Below, in pieces: positions 8,585 to 37,600 of a stretch of 64,000 nt of DNA (positions within the stretch are counted from its first letter, which is position 1; every line of letters starts with the position of its first letter). The translations under genes and the position numbers were made by a program. Source of the stretch: Cristatella mucedo (lineage: Eukaryota; Bryozoa; Phylactolaemata; Cristatellidae). The notes beneath the pieces were generated by a model. That model did not search any database. It was not told where the DNA came from and was given only the letters and a program-made list of their open reading frames with translations. Location: the NCBI GenBank assembly GCA_009760855.2, contig WPIO01000016.1:2780001-2844000 (forward strand), written 5' to 3'.

Positions 8585-10985
8585 AAGCCACTGTAAAGCA
8601 GCGGGGGGGGGGATGTATTACTGCGCCAACGATGAAGCTGATCCAGCTAATAGCAAAAATAGCGCATACTTGACACGTGCATTTGTGGGGGGTAACGATA
8701 GCCAAACAGCCACGGAACTGGTGGCTAGTACTTTTAGGGCGGCGCCAGGATATGTTTGTCTCTAGGAGTGAAGCGACTAAAAATTAGGCATGAATTCGTC
8801 GTGACTGTTAGTGAACAGAGTAAGCGGAGCTCGTGATCGTGCAAAGTAGATGTACGTTACTGCTCCCGTTGGCTGAGAGAAAGAAAATGCAAAATCTCGT
8901 AATTCATCCTCTTGGCGCTTGAACTATGAACCATTTGAACTATGGTGGAATATGCTCGGCGGCGGCACCCAAATGAAGGTAAGGCGCGAGCGATAAGGTG
9001 GAGGGCGCGAGCGGTTCCTCTCGACGTCTTAGCGCGTTCACTTTAAGTGGTGGTCAGATAGAGATGCAGCTTTTTCTGCGTGCACTAGTCGAAGAATGAG
9101 CGTTCATTTCCCCAGCAAGAGCTGACAATGAATTCTCTTCAGCTTCTCCGTCTTCTTTTAAGAAGATGAATGAATAATTTGGGCGAACTGACGGCGTGAG
9201 CTTAAGGACGAAGCCAATTGATGACCGGCTCTGCTCAGTCTGACTGAGTGCATACGCCGCTCGCTCTGTGCACCAATGCAAGCATGGCTTTGCCTGGGAT
9301 ACTTCGCGGGAATTTAATTAGCACTAACACAATATATAGCAGCTAGTGGTAATCTGATTGGGTTGAAAATCAGGGAAATCGGAAACTATCTCATCGTTTA
9401 TCGTTTGACGACGCTCGCTAAGCTAAATTCAAATACATTTTCCGTTGAGATAGACGCATTCGATTGAAGGGGGATTAATAGTAATGGAAATCGTATGAAT
9501 CCGAGTGAACGACTCGTGCGAGTTAAACTGTGCGTGAAATAAAAAGCACGCGAGCTGAGCAAGCGAGGGCTGGCGAAAGAATGAAAAGCTGAGACTAAAC
9601 AGTTACTTTAGAAAATAAAAACAGCTTGCATGGCTTCCGTATCCGTCCCCCCACCCCCACCCAGCGATGTCTCACCTGCTTCCTCCGTCTTCGTCCCCCA
9701 GTGATGTCCCACCTGCTTCGTGCGTCTTCGCCCCCCCCCCCCAGCGATGTCTCACCTGCTTCTTACGTCTCCGCCCACTTGCCATGTCCCACCTACTGCC
9801 CGCAAACTAACGAAGCTTCCTGCGACGACCTTAGTCTTGGAAGGAAAGGCTGCTGTCGCACAATTGATTGTAGCTGCAACGTATGAGCACTTTTTGAGAG
9901 GTGATGTCTGCCAGATTGCAATCACACGGCTTCTGCTATCGAATGAGACTGATTTTCACAAAATGGTGGCATCGACGTAATGTATTATAAAAACATGCCC
10001 TGATGGCCGACTTGGAGTAAGTGATTTTGCGTGGCCCGCTACAGCGCTCGAATGCTCACGCAAGATCAATTCTTCAGCAGCCCCTTTTAAGCCGGAAAGG
10101 TTGCTGGTCAAAAATAGCGGGAAAATGTCTTCATTATTTCAAAGGACTATCGCGACCAAGTAAGTGATTGGCCGGAGTCTGTCCTGTGTACAGACAGCTC
10201 GTGGACAGGTTTTTTCTGCATGCAATTGGCACGAAACGATATGCGTTGCACAGAGTATTGCACACTGGCTCCCTGTCAAATGTTATGGAATAGACTTCAG
10301 GAGCTTTCACGTCGGGCTTGTAGATCGCTTCGTTCGCTAGTAAGACTGCCCACTTACCCTTGACCTCCTCACTCTTCCTGTGTGCGCTCTCGTACCGCCC
10401 GCTCCTTGGCTTTCCAAACGTCTTGTCTCCCCTGGCACTGAATGAAATTTTTTTAGGACAAGGCCTGCAGTTCGCATTCGCCGAGCGAGTCTGAAGAGCT
10501 CGCTTTACGTTTCTGTCACGACTTGCATTAGCTTCGCGTCGTCCGAGTCTCACTTGAAAACCAACCCGACCCGCTCACATTTCTCGCCGCGGCGAATCAA
10601 ACCTTCTTGCGTCTGTGTGCTTTGCATGCTCACCAATGCACGTCTCACGGCTTGCTATTTGCCAGAAGCCCACTCCTAAGCGGTGTGTCTCGTGGATGTC
10701 TTCTCGTGTCGCTTTAGCACGTTGGCCCTAAGCGCGATGCTCGTGCATTTTTGCATGCTTTTCCGAGCACGATACCACGCACGATCATTAGCGCTTTCTT
10801 ATTGATTTTCTTGCAACGAGTCTTTAAAGCACCGATTGTAGAGATTTATCTCTCCGCGAGGTCCTACAAAAAAGACCTTTATTAGTGTTATCATTGTAAG
10901 GCAAGAGTTAGCAAAGCTTTAGGCTTACTCATTTATTAAAAAAAAGATATAGATGAGAAACTTAGGTCATCGGCAATGGACCCTG
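8585..10985. other. unassigned 2.4-kb stretch
   Basis: No exon, SINE or LINE signature that I can support apart from a C-rich minisatellite (9640-9795). Open frames are short and without recognisable motifs. Confidence 0.35.
9640..9795. repeat. minisatellite, ~52-57 bp unit x 3
   Basis: Three successive units built around 'CAGCGATGTCTCACCTGCTT' / 'GTGATGTCCCACCTGCTTC', separated by poly-C runs of 6-14 bases. Confidence 0.85.
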
Positions 10986-10989
10986 GTCT

Positions 10990-11870
10990 TTGCTAAATAA
11001 TAATAATTATTATTGTTATTATAAATGACTAGAGGAAATCATTCGAGGCACTTACATTAATGCAACAAGTTGGCGTCGTGTATTTATTAACTGATTGGTT
11101 AAGCTAAGTATAGGTCTGAGACTGGAGCTGATAGCCTCGGAATGTCCTTTCAAGTAGTAATCGACTTGTATCGTCATCAAAGGTCAGAGCTTGCGTCAAG
11201 ACTATACTGGAGAAGCTAGTAGGCACTGGGAATAAAAGAAGCTAGCGGTAAGATTGCTAATCCTTAGCAGGAGCCTCAGCATTTCATAATAAGGGAAAGC
11301 CGGTGCAAGTACATGAAGGAGCAACGAAGGGACACGCAGAACCTATAAGTCGATATACAACTGCTTAAAGGAAGCCAATGCCGGTAGGCCGGTCAGAGCT
11401 GTGCACTGTCGCACTTGCAAGTTCAAGACGGACGGATGTACTTGCTGAACTTCACGCAAACTGCAAAGAGCTTACTTAACAGGATGAAAGACTGGAGAAA
11501 AAACGAGTTGCAGAAGTCGCTATGCGACGCTTCGCATTTGCAAGGACCTGTGTGGCTGCGGTACCCTCATCTAAGAGCGCCCGAATTTTCGCAATAGCGT
11601 GCAGCTGAGAATAGGCAGACATATCTCCGTAGCCGATTCCATCTTTTAACTAAAGTCACTGCGGTTCGTGAAGCCCGAACCCCGTGCAGAGGAAGCTTGA
11701 GGTTGTGATTAGCAGGTCGAGTCCATTTTGAGCGCGAAGATTTTCGTTTCCTGAGCGACAGCGAGTCTTGCCCATAGCCAGCCAAGAGCGAATGTCGGCC
11801 ACTCACGCACTGCAGGAGCAGATATGTTCATGTGCTGGAAGGCAGTGAGGGATCATAGCGACGCATGTGC
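10990..11870 (-). mobile_element. degenerate CR1-like LINE
   Basis: Parallels the 7271-8451 copy in order. It has an AAT-rich start, 'GTTGCAGAAGTCGC', 'GCGCCCGAATTTTCGCAATA', 'AGCTGAGAATAGGCAGAC' and 'GTCTTGCCCATAGCCAG' at the same relative spacing. No open frame remains. Confidence 0.6.
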
Positions 11871-11969
11871 ACCTGCGCCTCACCTGCTTAGAAAGGAAAG
11901 CCTTGACCTTTGCGGTTGGCGATTGCATTCGCAGAGAGTTATAGCTAGCTTGCAGTGGGGCGAATTAAG

Positions 11970-12052
11970 AGTGGGCTGCTCGCAGTTCGCGATCCGGGTC
12001 GCGGGCTCGAGTCCTGCAGCAGGCAAGCAATCCGTTATTGCCCACTGCAAGT
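11970..12052 (+). repeat. SINE-A fragment
   Basis: Box-B-like 'GGCTCGAGTCCTGCAG' at about 12004, followed by 'AATCCGTTATTGCCCACTGC'. The box A end is not clear. Confidence 0.45.
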
Positions 12053-12582
12053 ATGGGTTAAGGCTGAGTCGACTCAACAGGGTGGGGAAACATTAGTCAG
12101 CAGCCAGCGAGCAGTGGGCGGAGACCCGACGAGGGCTCAGACTACCTAAGCTGCCGCAGGCTTTCGAACGGTGGATGGGTGGGCAATGGCTCTCGGCAGA
12201 TGACTGGGCAGTCCGGCCCAAATCCAAGCATCGGCGGCACCTGTGGCGACATCCAGCTACCACAAACTGCCGCCAGTGCCATCGGGCGGAAATGGAACGA
12301 ACAATGGCTCGAAAGTGCGAAAACAATGCATGCATGGAATACAAGGGCTGCTGGAGGGTGGCGAACGGGAGGATGGTGGAGGAGAGGGCTCCTCGATGCC
12401 GGCAGCCGACTACAGTGCGTCGACTGGGCCGCCGGCTGGCGCGGTTTTACTTACACTCGATAAAGCGCTTGGTGCTGGAGCCAGCACAGTAATTGATCGG
12501 TCACACTACTCAGACTGACGACAGGTTGTTCGGAGGGCTGTCGTCACAAGCTGCCTAGTTTATACTGCGGCAGAACAGCCTT

Positions 12583-12747
12583 GGCCGTTATAGACCAGCC
12601 GGTAAGGCGCTCGCACTTGACGACCGAGGTCGACGGTTCGAATCCTGATGTCGGCAGATCCCGTATTGCCTGTAGCTGCAAGCGCTAGCGATAGCTGCTG
12701 TTAAGGCTCGCCTGTTGCTATACAAATGAGGCTGTTTAATCAGCTAT
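12583..12747 (+). repeat. SINE-A copy, tRNA-derived
   Basis: Contains 'ACCAGCCGGTAAGGCGCTCG' (box A region), box B 'GGTTCGAATCC' and the family end 'GAGGCTGTTTAATCAGCT'. It is diverged in the middle and followed by a short TTATT-rich tail. Confidence 0.75.
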
Positions 12748-13335
12748 TGTTATTGATGTTATTAACCGCCATCAGCACCGATAAAGGATTTCCCACTGCA
12801 GGAGCAAAACTTATTATCTGGATCGCTATTTGAAATACACGCTCCCCCTGACCTCTATAGCCTCCAAGGCCGTTCTGCCGCTATAAGAATGAGGCTGCTA
12901 ATCACACGGAGTAGACCTACCCAGTCTGCTGCGACCGCGTTAAAAGTTCGGGTCTGACTCGAATCTGGCGGCGCTCGAAGTGAAGCGGGGATCCACCACT
13001 CGCAAGGGAAAAAATGGGGTCAAAGACAGCTTATCGTGTGCCCAGCCTACTCACAGCGACTCAATCGAAGTGCCTAAGCCAATATTTCCTCGTTAGCGAG
13101 TGCCAGGTTGGTGTATGCTAGGCATGCCCGCCAGTAAGCAGAGAGAGTTATCTGCCGCCAAGAATCAACTCTTTGATTGCGCATGCAGAATAATGTAGAG
13201 GAACGCGCGAACCTCGTGATGAATTTGGATGGGCGCGCCGTCCGAGATACTATTCCTGCGGGGTTAAATTGCAGGGGAGCTGCAGACACGACTCGCTGTA
13301 GGGAGGCGACCAACTCGCTGCAGGGAGAGCCGAAA
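12748..13335. other. scrambled SINE-A fragments, otherwise unassigned
   Basis: Pieces resembling SINE-A in both orientations: 'AAGGATTTCCCACTGCAGGA' at about 12785 (reverse) and 'CCGCTATAAGAATGAGGCTG' at about 12878 (forward). No gene. Confidence 0.4.
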
Positions 13336-13338
13336 AAA

Positions 13339-13590
13339 TGAACAATAATAATAATAATAATAATGCGCTTGATAAAGCACCCTTGGATAACTCAATCTCT
13401 TCCTATGCGCTTTACATTTGCTGCAAAGGGAAAATCCCTTTCAAGGCACTTTACGTGTGCTGTAAAGGAAGCACGGTTGAATGTTTAATGATAGCATGCT
13501 CGACGTCGAGCGTAACGCGGTTAGAGGCGACATACACGGGGCAGCACGCAACTGCGGTTAGCGGCAGCATGCACAGCGGGGTTTTCTCCA
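13339..13590 (-). mobile_element. CR1-like LINE 3' end
   Basis: Starts with (AAT)n, then 'GCGCTTGATAAAGCACCC', 'TAACTCAATCTC' and 'GCGCTTTACATTTGCTGCAA', then diverged 3' non-coding sequence. It contains a local duplication of the 'GGCACTTTACGTGTGCTGTA' segment. Confidence 0.7.
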
Positions 13591-13965
13591 GCCCGGCTGG
13601 GGCGGCGGTAGCGGCGGCGGCAGTCAGCCCTCGGTTTTTACGGTGCGCGAATCCAAATCTCGGCTGCAAGCTTCCATCTGCCGCCGGCTAGCGCGTCTGT
13701 GCGCGCTCCCGCGGATTTGAGCCCAATCTCGTACGTAGCGCAGCGAAGCCAGCGTCGGACGCAAGCGTTCGAGAGACGCGGCCTCGCGCGGGTTGCGCGA
13801 GCTGCATGGCTCGGGGCGCTCGCGCTGCGCCGACGCCTATTCGTAGCGCCGCGCCGACGGCTATTTGTAGCTCAGCCATGAGTGCTTTAGCATTTGCATT
13901 CGCCTAACGAAGCGCCGCGCGCTCGACTTTAATTGCCCCTCCTTGGCCCCGCTCGCAGCAGACGA

Positions 13966-13969
<4 letters not shown>

Positions 13970-14013
<44 letters not shown>
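13970..14013. repeat. (CT)n microsatellite
   Basis: About 22 CT dinucleotides some 310 bp upstream of the gene 1 ATG. Confidence 0.95.
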
Positions 14014-14014
<1 letters not shown>

Positions 14015-14144
14015 CTCTCTTTCTTGCTCACTTTCTCACTCTCTCTCGCGCGCGCGCTCTCTCCCTGAGAAGGCCACGCTGCTCCTCCGTTCCGCCCGTT
14101 CCTCCTCGACCTCGTCGGGACATTAACGGGATGCCGCAGCGTGG

Positions 14145-14318
14145 CCCAAGGCGAGGCTGCCGCAAAGACTCCAAGGCGAGGCTGTAGCTCGGCTCCAAAG
14201 CGAGGCTGCAGAACGACCTGAGGCGAGGCTGCAGCACAAAACCAAAGCGAGGCTACGGCACGGATCCGAGGCGAGGCTGCAGCGCGGCTCCGAGGCAAGG
14301 CTGCGGCACGGCCCGAGA
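14145..14318. repeat. ~24-bp minisatellite in gene 1 5' region
   Basis: Seven imperfect units, each beginning 'GGCGAGGCTGC' or a close variant, with the second half varying around 'AGCACGGCTCCGA'. The array ends only a few bases before the ATG at 14325, so it probably lies in the 5' UTR or core promoter. Confidence 0.85.
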
Positions 14319-14324
14319 TCGGGG

Positions 14325-33056
<18,732 letters not shown>

Positions 33057-33178
33057 GGCCGAACTGGTCATCTGACCCTTGAACCTAGCCGCTCCTTTAC
33101 GCTCGACTAATTCCACGCCAAGCTTACCGCGGTCGGCTGAGAGCATGACTAAAACAAAACGCCAAGTACCAACCAAAA

Positions 33179-33184
33179 AATAAA
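33179..33184 (+). terminator. polyadenylation signal AATAAA, gene 1
   Basis: Canonical hexamer 123 bp downstream of the stop codon, in a plausible position for the gene 1 mRNA end. Confidence 0.5.
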
Positions 33185-33189
33185 TGCGA

Positions 33190-34365
33190 AGGTGGACGTT
33201 AGTGACCGTGACGAAGTGCTCACAGTACGAAGGTGCAATCTGCAGCTACGAGCGCTCCGTTCGTCTTTCCGCCGGGTGGCGCTGCTCTTTGTCGCCTCTC
33301 GTTCTGTGGGAGCGAACCACAAGAGTGCACTGCACTTATACTGAACGCAATCAATTTATTTGGTTCCCTGACTTTACGTGGGTGGGCTATAGTTTGGGGT
33401 AAAATTTACGCTTCTTCTGGTTTCCTTGGTCACAAGCTCGAAGGCTCCAAGCTCGCAAGGTCACTGGCGATGACGTGACATGTTGCCTCGGCTTTTAACT
33501 TGCACTGTTGGTAAGGCCGCATACCGCTTTGGCAGAACCAACGGTAGATTGAAGATGGCTGATGGGTAGCATTTGTTCACTTCCACTAGACCTGCTATTG
33601 CGTGTGCAGATGCTATATACATTCGCTGACTAAGCGTCATTTACTTGATATTTGTAAGAGAAACTAAAATTTATGAGAAACGATTAAATTTCGCTCAAGC
33701 GAAACGATGACTCACTTATCATAATAATAATAAGCACATCGATATCACTGTCGGGTAAATATAGTTCTTTCTAGGAAATTAATACATGCCTTAAAGGAAC
33801 AAAGCCGTCTTCAGGGCGACCGCCGCGCGAGGTCGGCTTCGGCTTTAGGGCTAGCTGCTGGGGGGGAGGCGGGGCGAGCTGAGGAGGGGCGTCGTAGCGG
33901 GCGGGCACAGCCCAGAATGAACCCGAAGCAACAATTCACTGTCGCCAAGCAGCGACCAAGTTAGCATCGCTGTGCACAGAGTGAAATCGTTTGATGGCCC
34001 TGCTGTGAGTACGTATGGACCAAGGGCGTTTATGGCCGCTGGCTTAAACCTCGTCGGTTTAGTGGGAAACAGTTGTACGAGGCCGAGTCACTGCGTGGAC
34101 AGGAACAGGCAGCGGTGGAAGCAGGACGGACGGATGATGGGAAAGAGCGGCCGCGGCCCCGTCGACCGCTGCGTGCTGCCCAAATGCAGAGTCGTTCGTG
34201 GACGTTCGGTGTTTCCCTGCCGTCGCGTGCTCGCAGTCAGTGTGTCAAACTAGGCAGAGGGAGCTGGACCGAAGCTGGACCGAAGCACGTCAACGTTGCC
34301 GCTTATGAAGCGCAGAAATCCAAATGGAAGCTTCGGTTCAAAGTCCGCTTACTGCCTGACCTTGA
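33190..34365. other. intergenic, unassigned
   Basis: Between the two ASB-like genes. No gene or clear repeat; 'GAGCTGGACCGAAGCTGGAC' is a short direct repeat near 34260. Confidence 0.35.
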
Positions 34366-34370
34366 CCTTA

Positions 34371-34562
34371 TAATAATAATAATAATGCACTTGATAAAGC
34401 GATAAAGCGCCCTCAGAGAAATTAATCTCCTTCTAGGCGCTTTACATTTGCTGCAAAATTAAATGCAATTGAATGGCAAGTAAAATCATGCTTGAAAAAC
34501 AAACAAAATGAATAATATGGTTAGGGGTGACATGCACAGGGTCAGCATGCAAATGTGGTTAG
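34371..34562 (-). mobile_element. CR1-like LINE 3' end
   Basis: (AAT)n, 'TGCACTTGATAAAGCG' (with 'GATAAAGC' duplicated), 'TAGGCGCTTTACATTTGC', then 3' non-coding sequence closely matching 7370-7460 ('GTTAGGGGTGACATGCACAG'). Confidence 0.85.
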
Positions 34563-34569
34563 CGGACCT

Positions 34570-35130
34570 TGACCTTGACCTGGCTTTTCCGACTGCTTTC
34601 GCTCTGCTGAACTACAGCTGTAGTAATAAAACGATGCGATAAAGCAAAGAGTCCACCAAAGTCGATAGTACGTACACACAAATTGGCTAGATCTTGGGAA
34701 ACTGAAGCCGAGAAGCATTCGATCGAATGCGGCACCGGGAAGTTTTAAAGAGAATTAAAGATAATAAGATATTTCCCAAACGAAGAAGGCTAGTGCGGAG
34801 TACGATATTTTTAGGCCTTGACATATTCACTAGTGCCGTAACGGGTCACATGAAAGAGATTACTGGCTCGACCTTCAAACCGGCTGCCGAACGCCCTCGG
34901 GGAAAACGCAGTAACCAATCAAATTGAATGATGAATCCCCAAAAATGCACCATGATGGACCAAGGGTAACCCCAAATTTCTGCAAGCGACGGAAGAGTGC
35001 GTCCACCATGCGTGCGGCATGCTCAGCTGACAGTTCAGTTAATGGAAGCGAGGAGGTGACTGTCGAGAGCAGTGGAGGAAAAAAGAAACGGAGCGCTGGA
35101 GTCACTCAGACTATGAATAAATAAATAAAT
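34570..35130. other. intergenic, unassigned
   Basis: No recognisable gene or repeat family. Confidence 0.35.
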
Positions 35131-35268
35131 ATCAGCTGATTTGACAGCCTCGTATGTATAGCGGCAGAAGAGCCTTGACGGCTATCGCCATCGCCGCTTA
35201 CAGTTGGCAATCAAAGATTCCCGGCTGCAGGATTTGACTCCGCGATCCGGGTCGTGACGAGCAAGCAC
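35131..35268 (-). repeat. SINE-A copy
   Basis: Reverse strand: 'ATCAGCTGATTTGACAGCC' (3' end), 'GGCTATCGCCATCGCC', box B complement region 'GGATTTGACTCCG', 'GACGAGCAAGCACC'. Confidence 0.72.
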
Positions 35269-36029
35269 CGAAAGCGGTGCAAGGTCTGAAAGGCTTGATC
35301 TAGAGCCACTCGCAATCTCACCACGTGATCAAACGAACGAACGACGCTCTGTTCGCGCTTGAGCTGGAAGCCACGGTGGCGTCGGCAGAGGCGATCGGTA
35401 GCGCCAAACGACAGTGCAGGTGCATTCGTCACGTAAAGCACGCTGTTCAAGTTCGAGACGGAAATTATAGGTACAATAGGCACTGACGATGGGATGCGAT
35501 ACGTCGGCTGTCGAAAGAACCGCGATACACTGCGACGGAGTCACAGACTCACGTTAGGCAGACGCTAGTCGTAAACGACAATTAGCGAGCCACTGGGATC
35601 GTGCAGGTCAGACTTGTCCAGGCGTCGTTCGTCTCCTGATCGTATCCGAAGGGAGGATTCGGCTCGGCTCGGCTCAGGACCGAGCCCGCGTCGATGAAAA
35701 AGCCCGTTCCGGGTCACGTCATCGTGCCCAAAAAGTAGGCGGCAACCCGTACGCTTAGTGAGCGAACACTCAGTATCTTGTTGAGGTCTGTCGGCACGTC
35801 TGGCAGCTGATGAAGATTACTTCTAACCAACTTTATAGTAATCCGGCTGCATTTACACGCCTCCCTTCGCATCTATATGTATCAAAGCTCAGATCATTGC
35901 GCGTTCACGTCAATGATTATTCTTGCTGGCTGTGAAGTGTCCAGTAAAGGGCAAAGATTTTTATTCCTGGAGAAGAGCGAGAGGTGTGAGCAAGAGGGAA
36001 CGAGAGTGAACGCACCTGCTAGTTAAAGC
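35269..36029. other. intergenic, unassigned
   Basis: Nothing recognised; moderately GC-rich around 35640-35760. Confidence 0.35.
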
Positions 36030-36147
36030 ATTTAGCGGGTCTTTGGGATTCATCTTTCGTGTGCATTCGCCTGCTTGTTGTATGCCTGCTGCTGGCGGAT
36101 GTTATCACTAATGACTTTGCTTTCTATACAGCATCTGTAAAGTGCCT

Positions 36148-36192
<45 letters not shown>

Positions 36193-36240
36193 TTCAGTTG
36201 TCTGAAGGCGTTATGCAAATGTGTTATTATTAGTATTATT
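36030..36240 (+). mobile_element. CR1-like LINE 3' end with (GA)n expansion
   Basis: 3' non-coding sequence ('AGCGGGTCTTTGGGATTCAT', 'CTTTCGTGTGCATTCG') leads to the terminus 'TAAAGTGCCTAGAGAGAG'. The usual short 'AGAGAGAGATT' is expanded to about 60 bp of GA before resuming as 'TTCAGTTGTCTGAAGGCG' and (ATT)n. Confidence 0.8.
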
Positions 36241-36364
36241 ACTCCGCGGCTGTTGTGTCGCCTGCACGAACAGCAGCCATTCTCTTTGCCAAGTAAACTT
36301 ACAGCCAGGTCCACCCCTGTCCACCTAACAAACTCGGTAGGAATGCAAATCTTCAGGAGATAGC

Positions 36365-36437
36365 CTAGCTATCTTTCTCTCTCCCCTCTCTATCTCTCTC
36401 GCACTCTCTCCTCGTCTCTGTTTGTCTGTCTGCCTGC

Positions 36438-36492
<55 letters not shown>

Positions 36493-36560
36493 CCTCTCCC
36501 CTCTCTATATCTCTCTCTCTCTCTCTCTCTCTCTCCGTTTCTCTCTATATTTCTTTCCGT
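36365..36560. repeat. (CT)n-rich tract
   Basis: Nearly pure (CT)n at 36444-36488 flanked by interrupted CT/CCT and CTGC repeats, about 800 bp upstream of the gene 2 ATG. Confidence 0.93.
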
Positions 36561-36589
36561 CTCTCTGTGTACAAGCCAATTTATTATGT

Positions 36590-37370
36590 GGACCTCGAGC
36601 GGCTCGAGAGGATCCGCTGAGAAAGAGGCTGCCTCGGCCAGCCCTGCTGCCGGCCTGCTTTCCCGCAGAGGTGCTCATCGCGCAGCGCCCGGGCATACAG
36701 CGTGGCGAGACTGAAAATCGGTCACGTGGCCAATGCGCTCGCTCGGGTTCGCCTGGCTGAGTCGAGCTGGGCCCGGCCAGACGCTGAGTGAGAGCATGGC
36801 TGCTGCCGCAGACTGCGACTGCGACAGTCTGGAAAAACGGCTGCACTTCGCGAGGACGGGCACCTCCAGCGTCTCTTCGCCAGTTTTCGCCAGCGATTTG
36901 CCGCTGACGGTGGCTCTTCAGCCAGACTCAACCATACGGACGGACGTCCGCCTGTTTTGTCAGCGACGCCACACCCACAATGCCAACCCGGAGTGCTCTA
37001 TGCCAGCAGCGGACTCCTTAAATCAAACTTTGCCCACCCGGTCGTAATCTTCTTGCGCAAGAGCGTGAAGAATAAAGCCGCCTTTAAACCGCGGTTCGTT
37101 AAAGTTCGGCAGAATGCACACGTCCGAAGGAACACGGGCAGAACTCGCTGCGCAGACCAGAGGCGGGTCGGGAGCCTGTGCGGCCAATGCAAAGTCAAGG
37201 ACGCTCAGGTCGAGGTCGCTTCGCGGCCGAACTTTTCGTTCGGGAGCGGCTGCTGGTGGTCCGCCTGGGCCTGTTCGTCTGTTCATCCATTCGTCTTCCC
37301 GCTCTCGGCGAGCTGCCGACAGCCGCCGCGTTCCTCTTCATTCAACGCTGCTGAGAATTCGAGTGCATGA
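36590..37370 (+). promoter_or_regulatory. CpG-rich 5' region of ASB-like gene 2
   Basis: GC-rich block running into exon 1 of gene 2, in the same position relative to the ATG as the CpG-rich block of gene 1, and likewise with a (CT)n tract upstream. No TATA box evident. Confidence 0.45.
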
Positions 37371-37600
37371 ATGGACGAAGCCGCATCCTCGGCTGCTGCT
37401 ATGGCGGCGTCGGAGCCTGCGGTCGCTGCGGCGGCGGCATCGTCCGAGGCAGGCGATCGAGCCGCTCGGCGTATGAGCGGCGTCGAATCGTCGGACGCGC
37501 TCGACGCCTCCCTCGGAGCGGCCTTGCTCGCCGCACTGAAAGCCCGCAGACTCGACGAGTTCCGGCGCGTCTTCGAACGAGGCTTCCACGCCGACTGGAG
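37371..37600 (+). CDS. ASB-like gene 2, exon 1
   Basis: Starts MDEAASSAAAMAASEPAV; polyalanine-rich, then 'LLAALKARRLDEFRRVFERG'. Donor TGGAG|GTACGA, phase 2. Unlike gene 1 exon 1 it lacks a clear 'G-DVN' repeat end. Confidence 0.75.

Larger units (their letters stand above)
13590..14324 (+). promoter_or_regulatory. CpG-rich 5' region of ASB-like gene 1
   Basis: GC- and CG-rich sequence leading directly into the gene 1 start codon. It includes a (CT)n tract and a 24-bp minisatellite. No TATA box is evident. The location is consistent with a CpG-type promoter and 5' UTR, but the transcription start cannot be placed. Confidence 0.45.
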
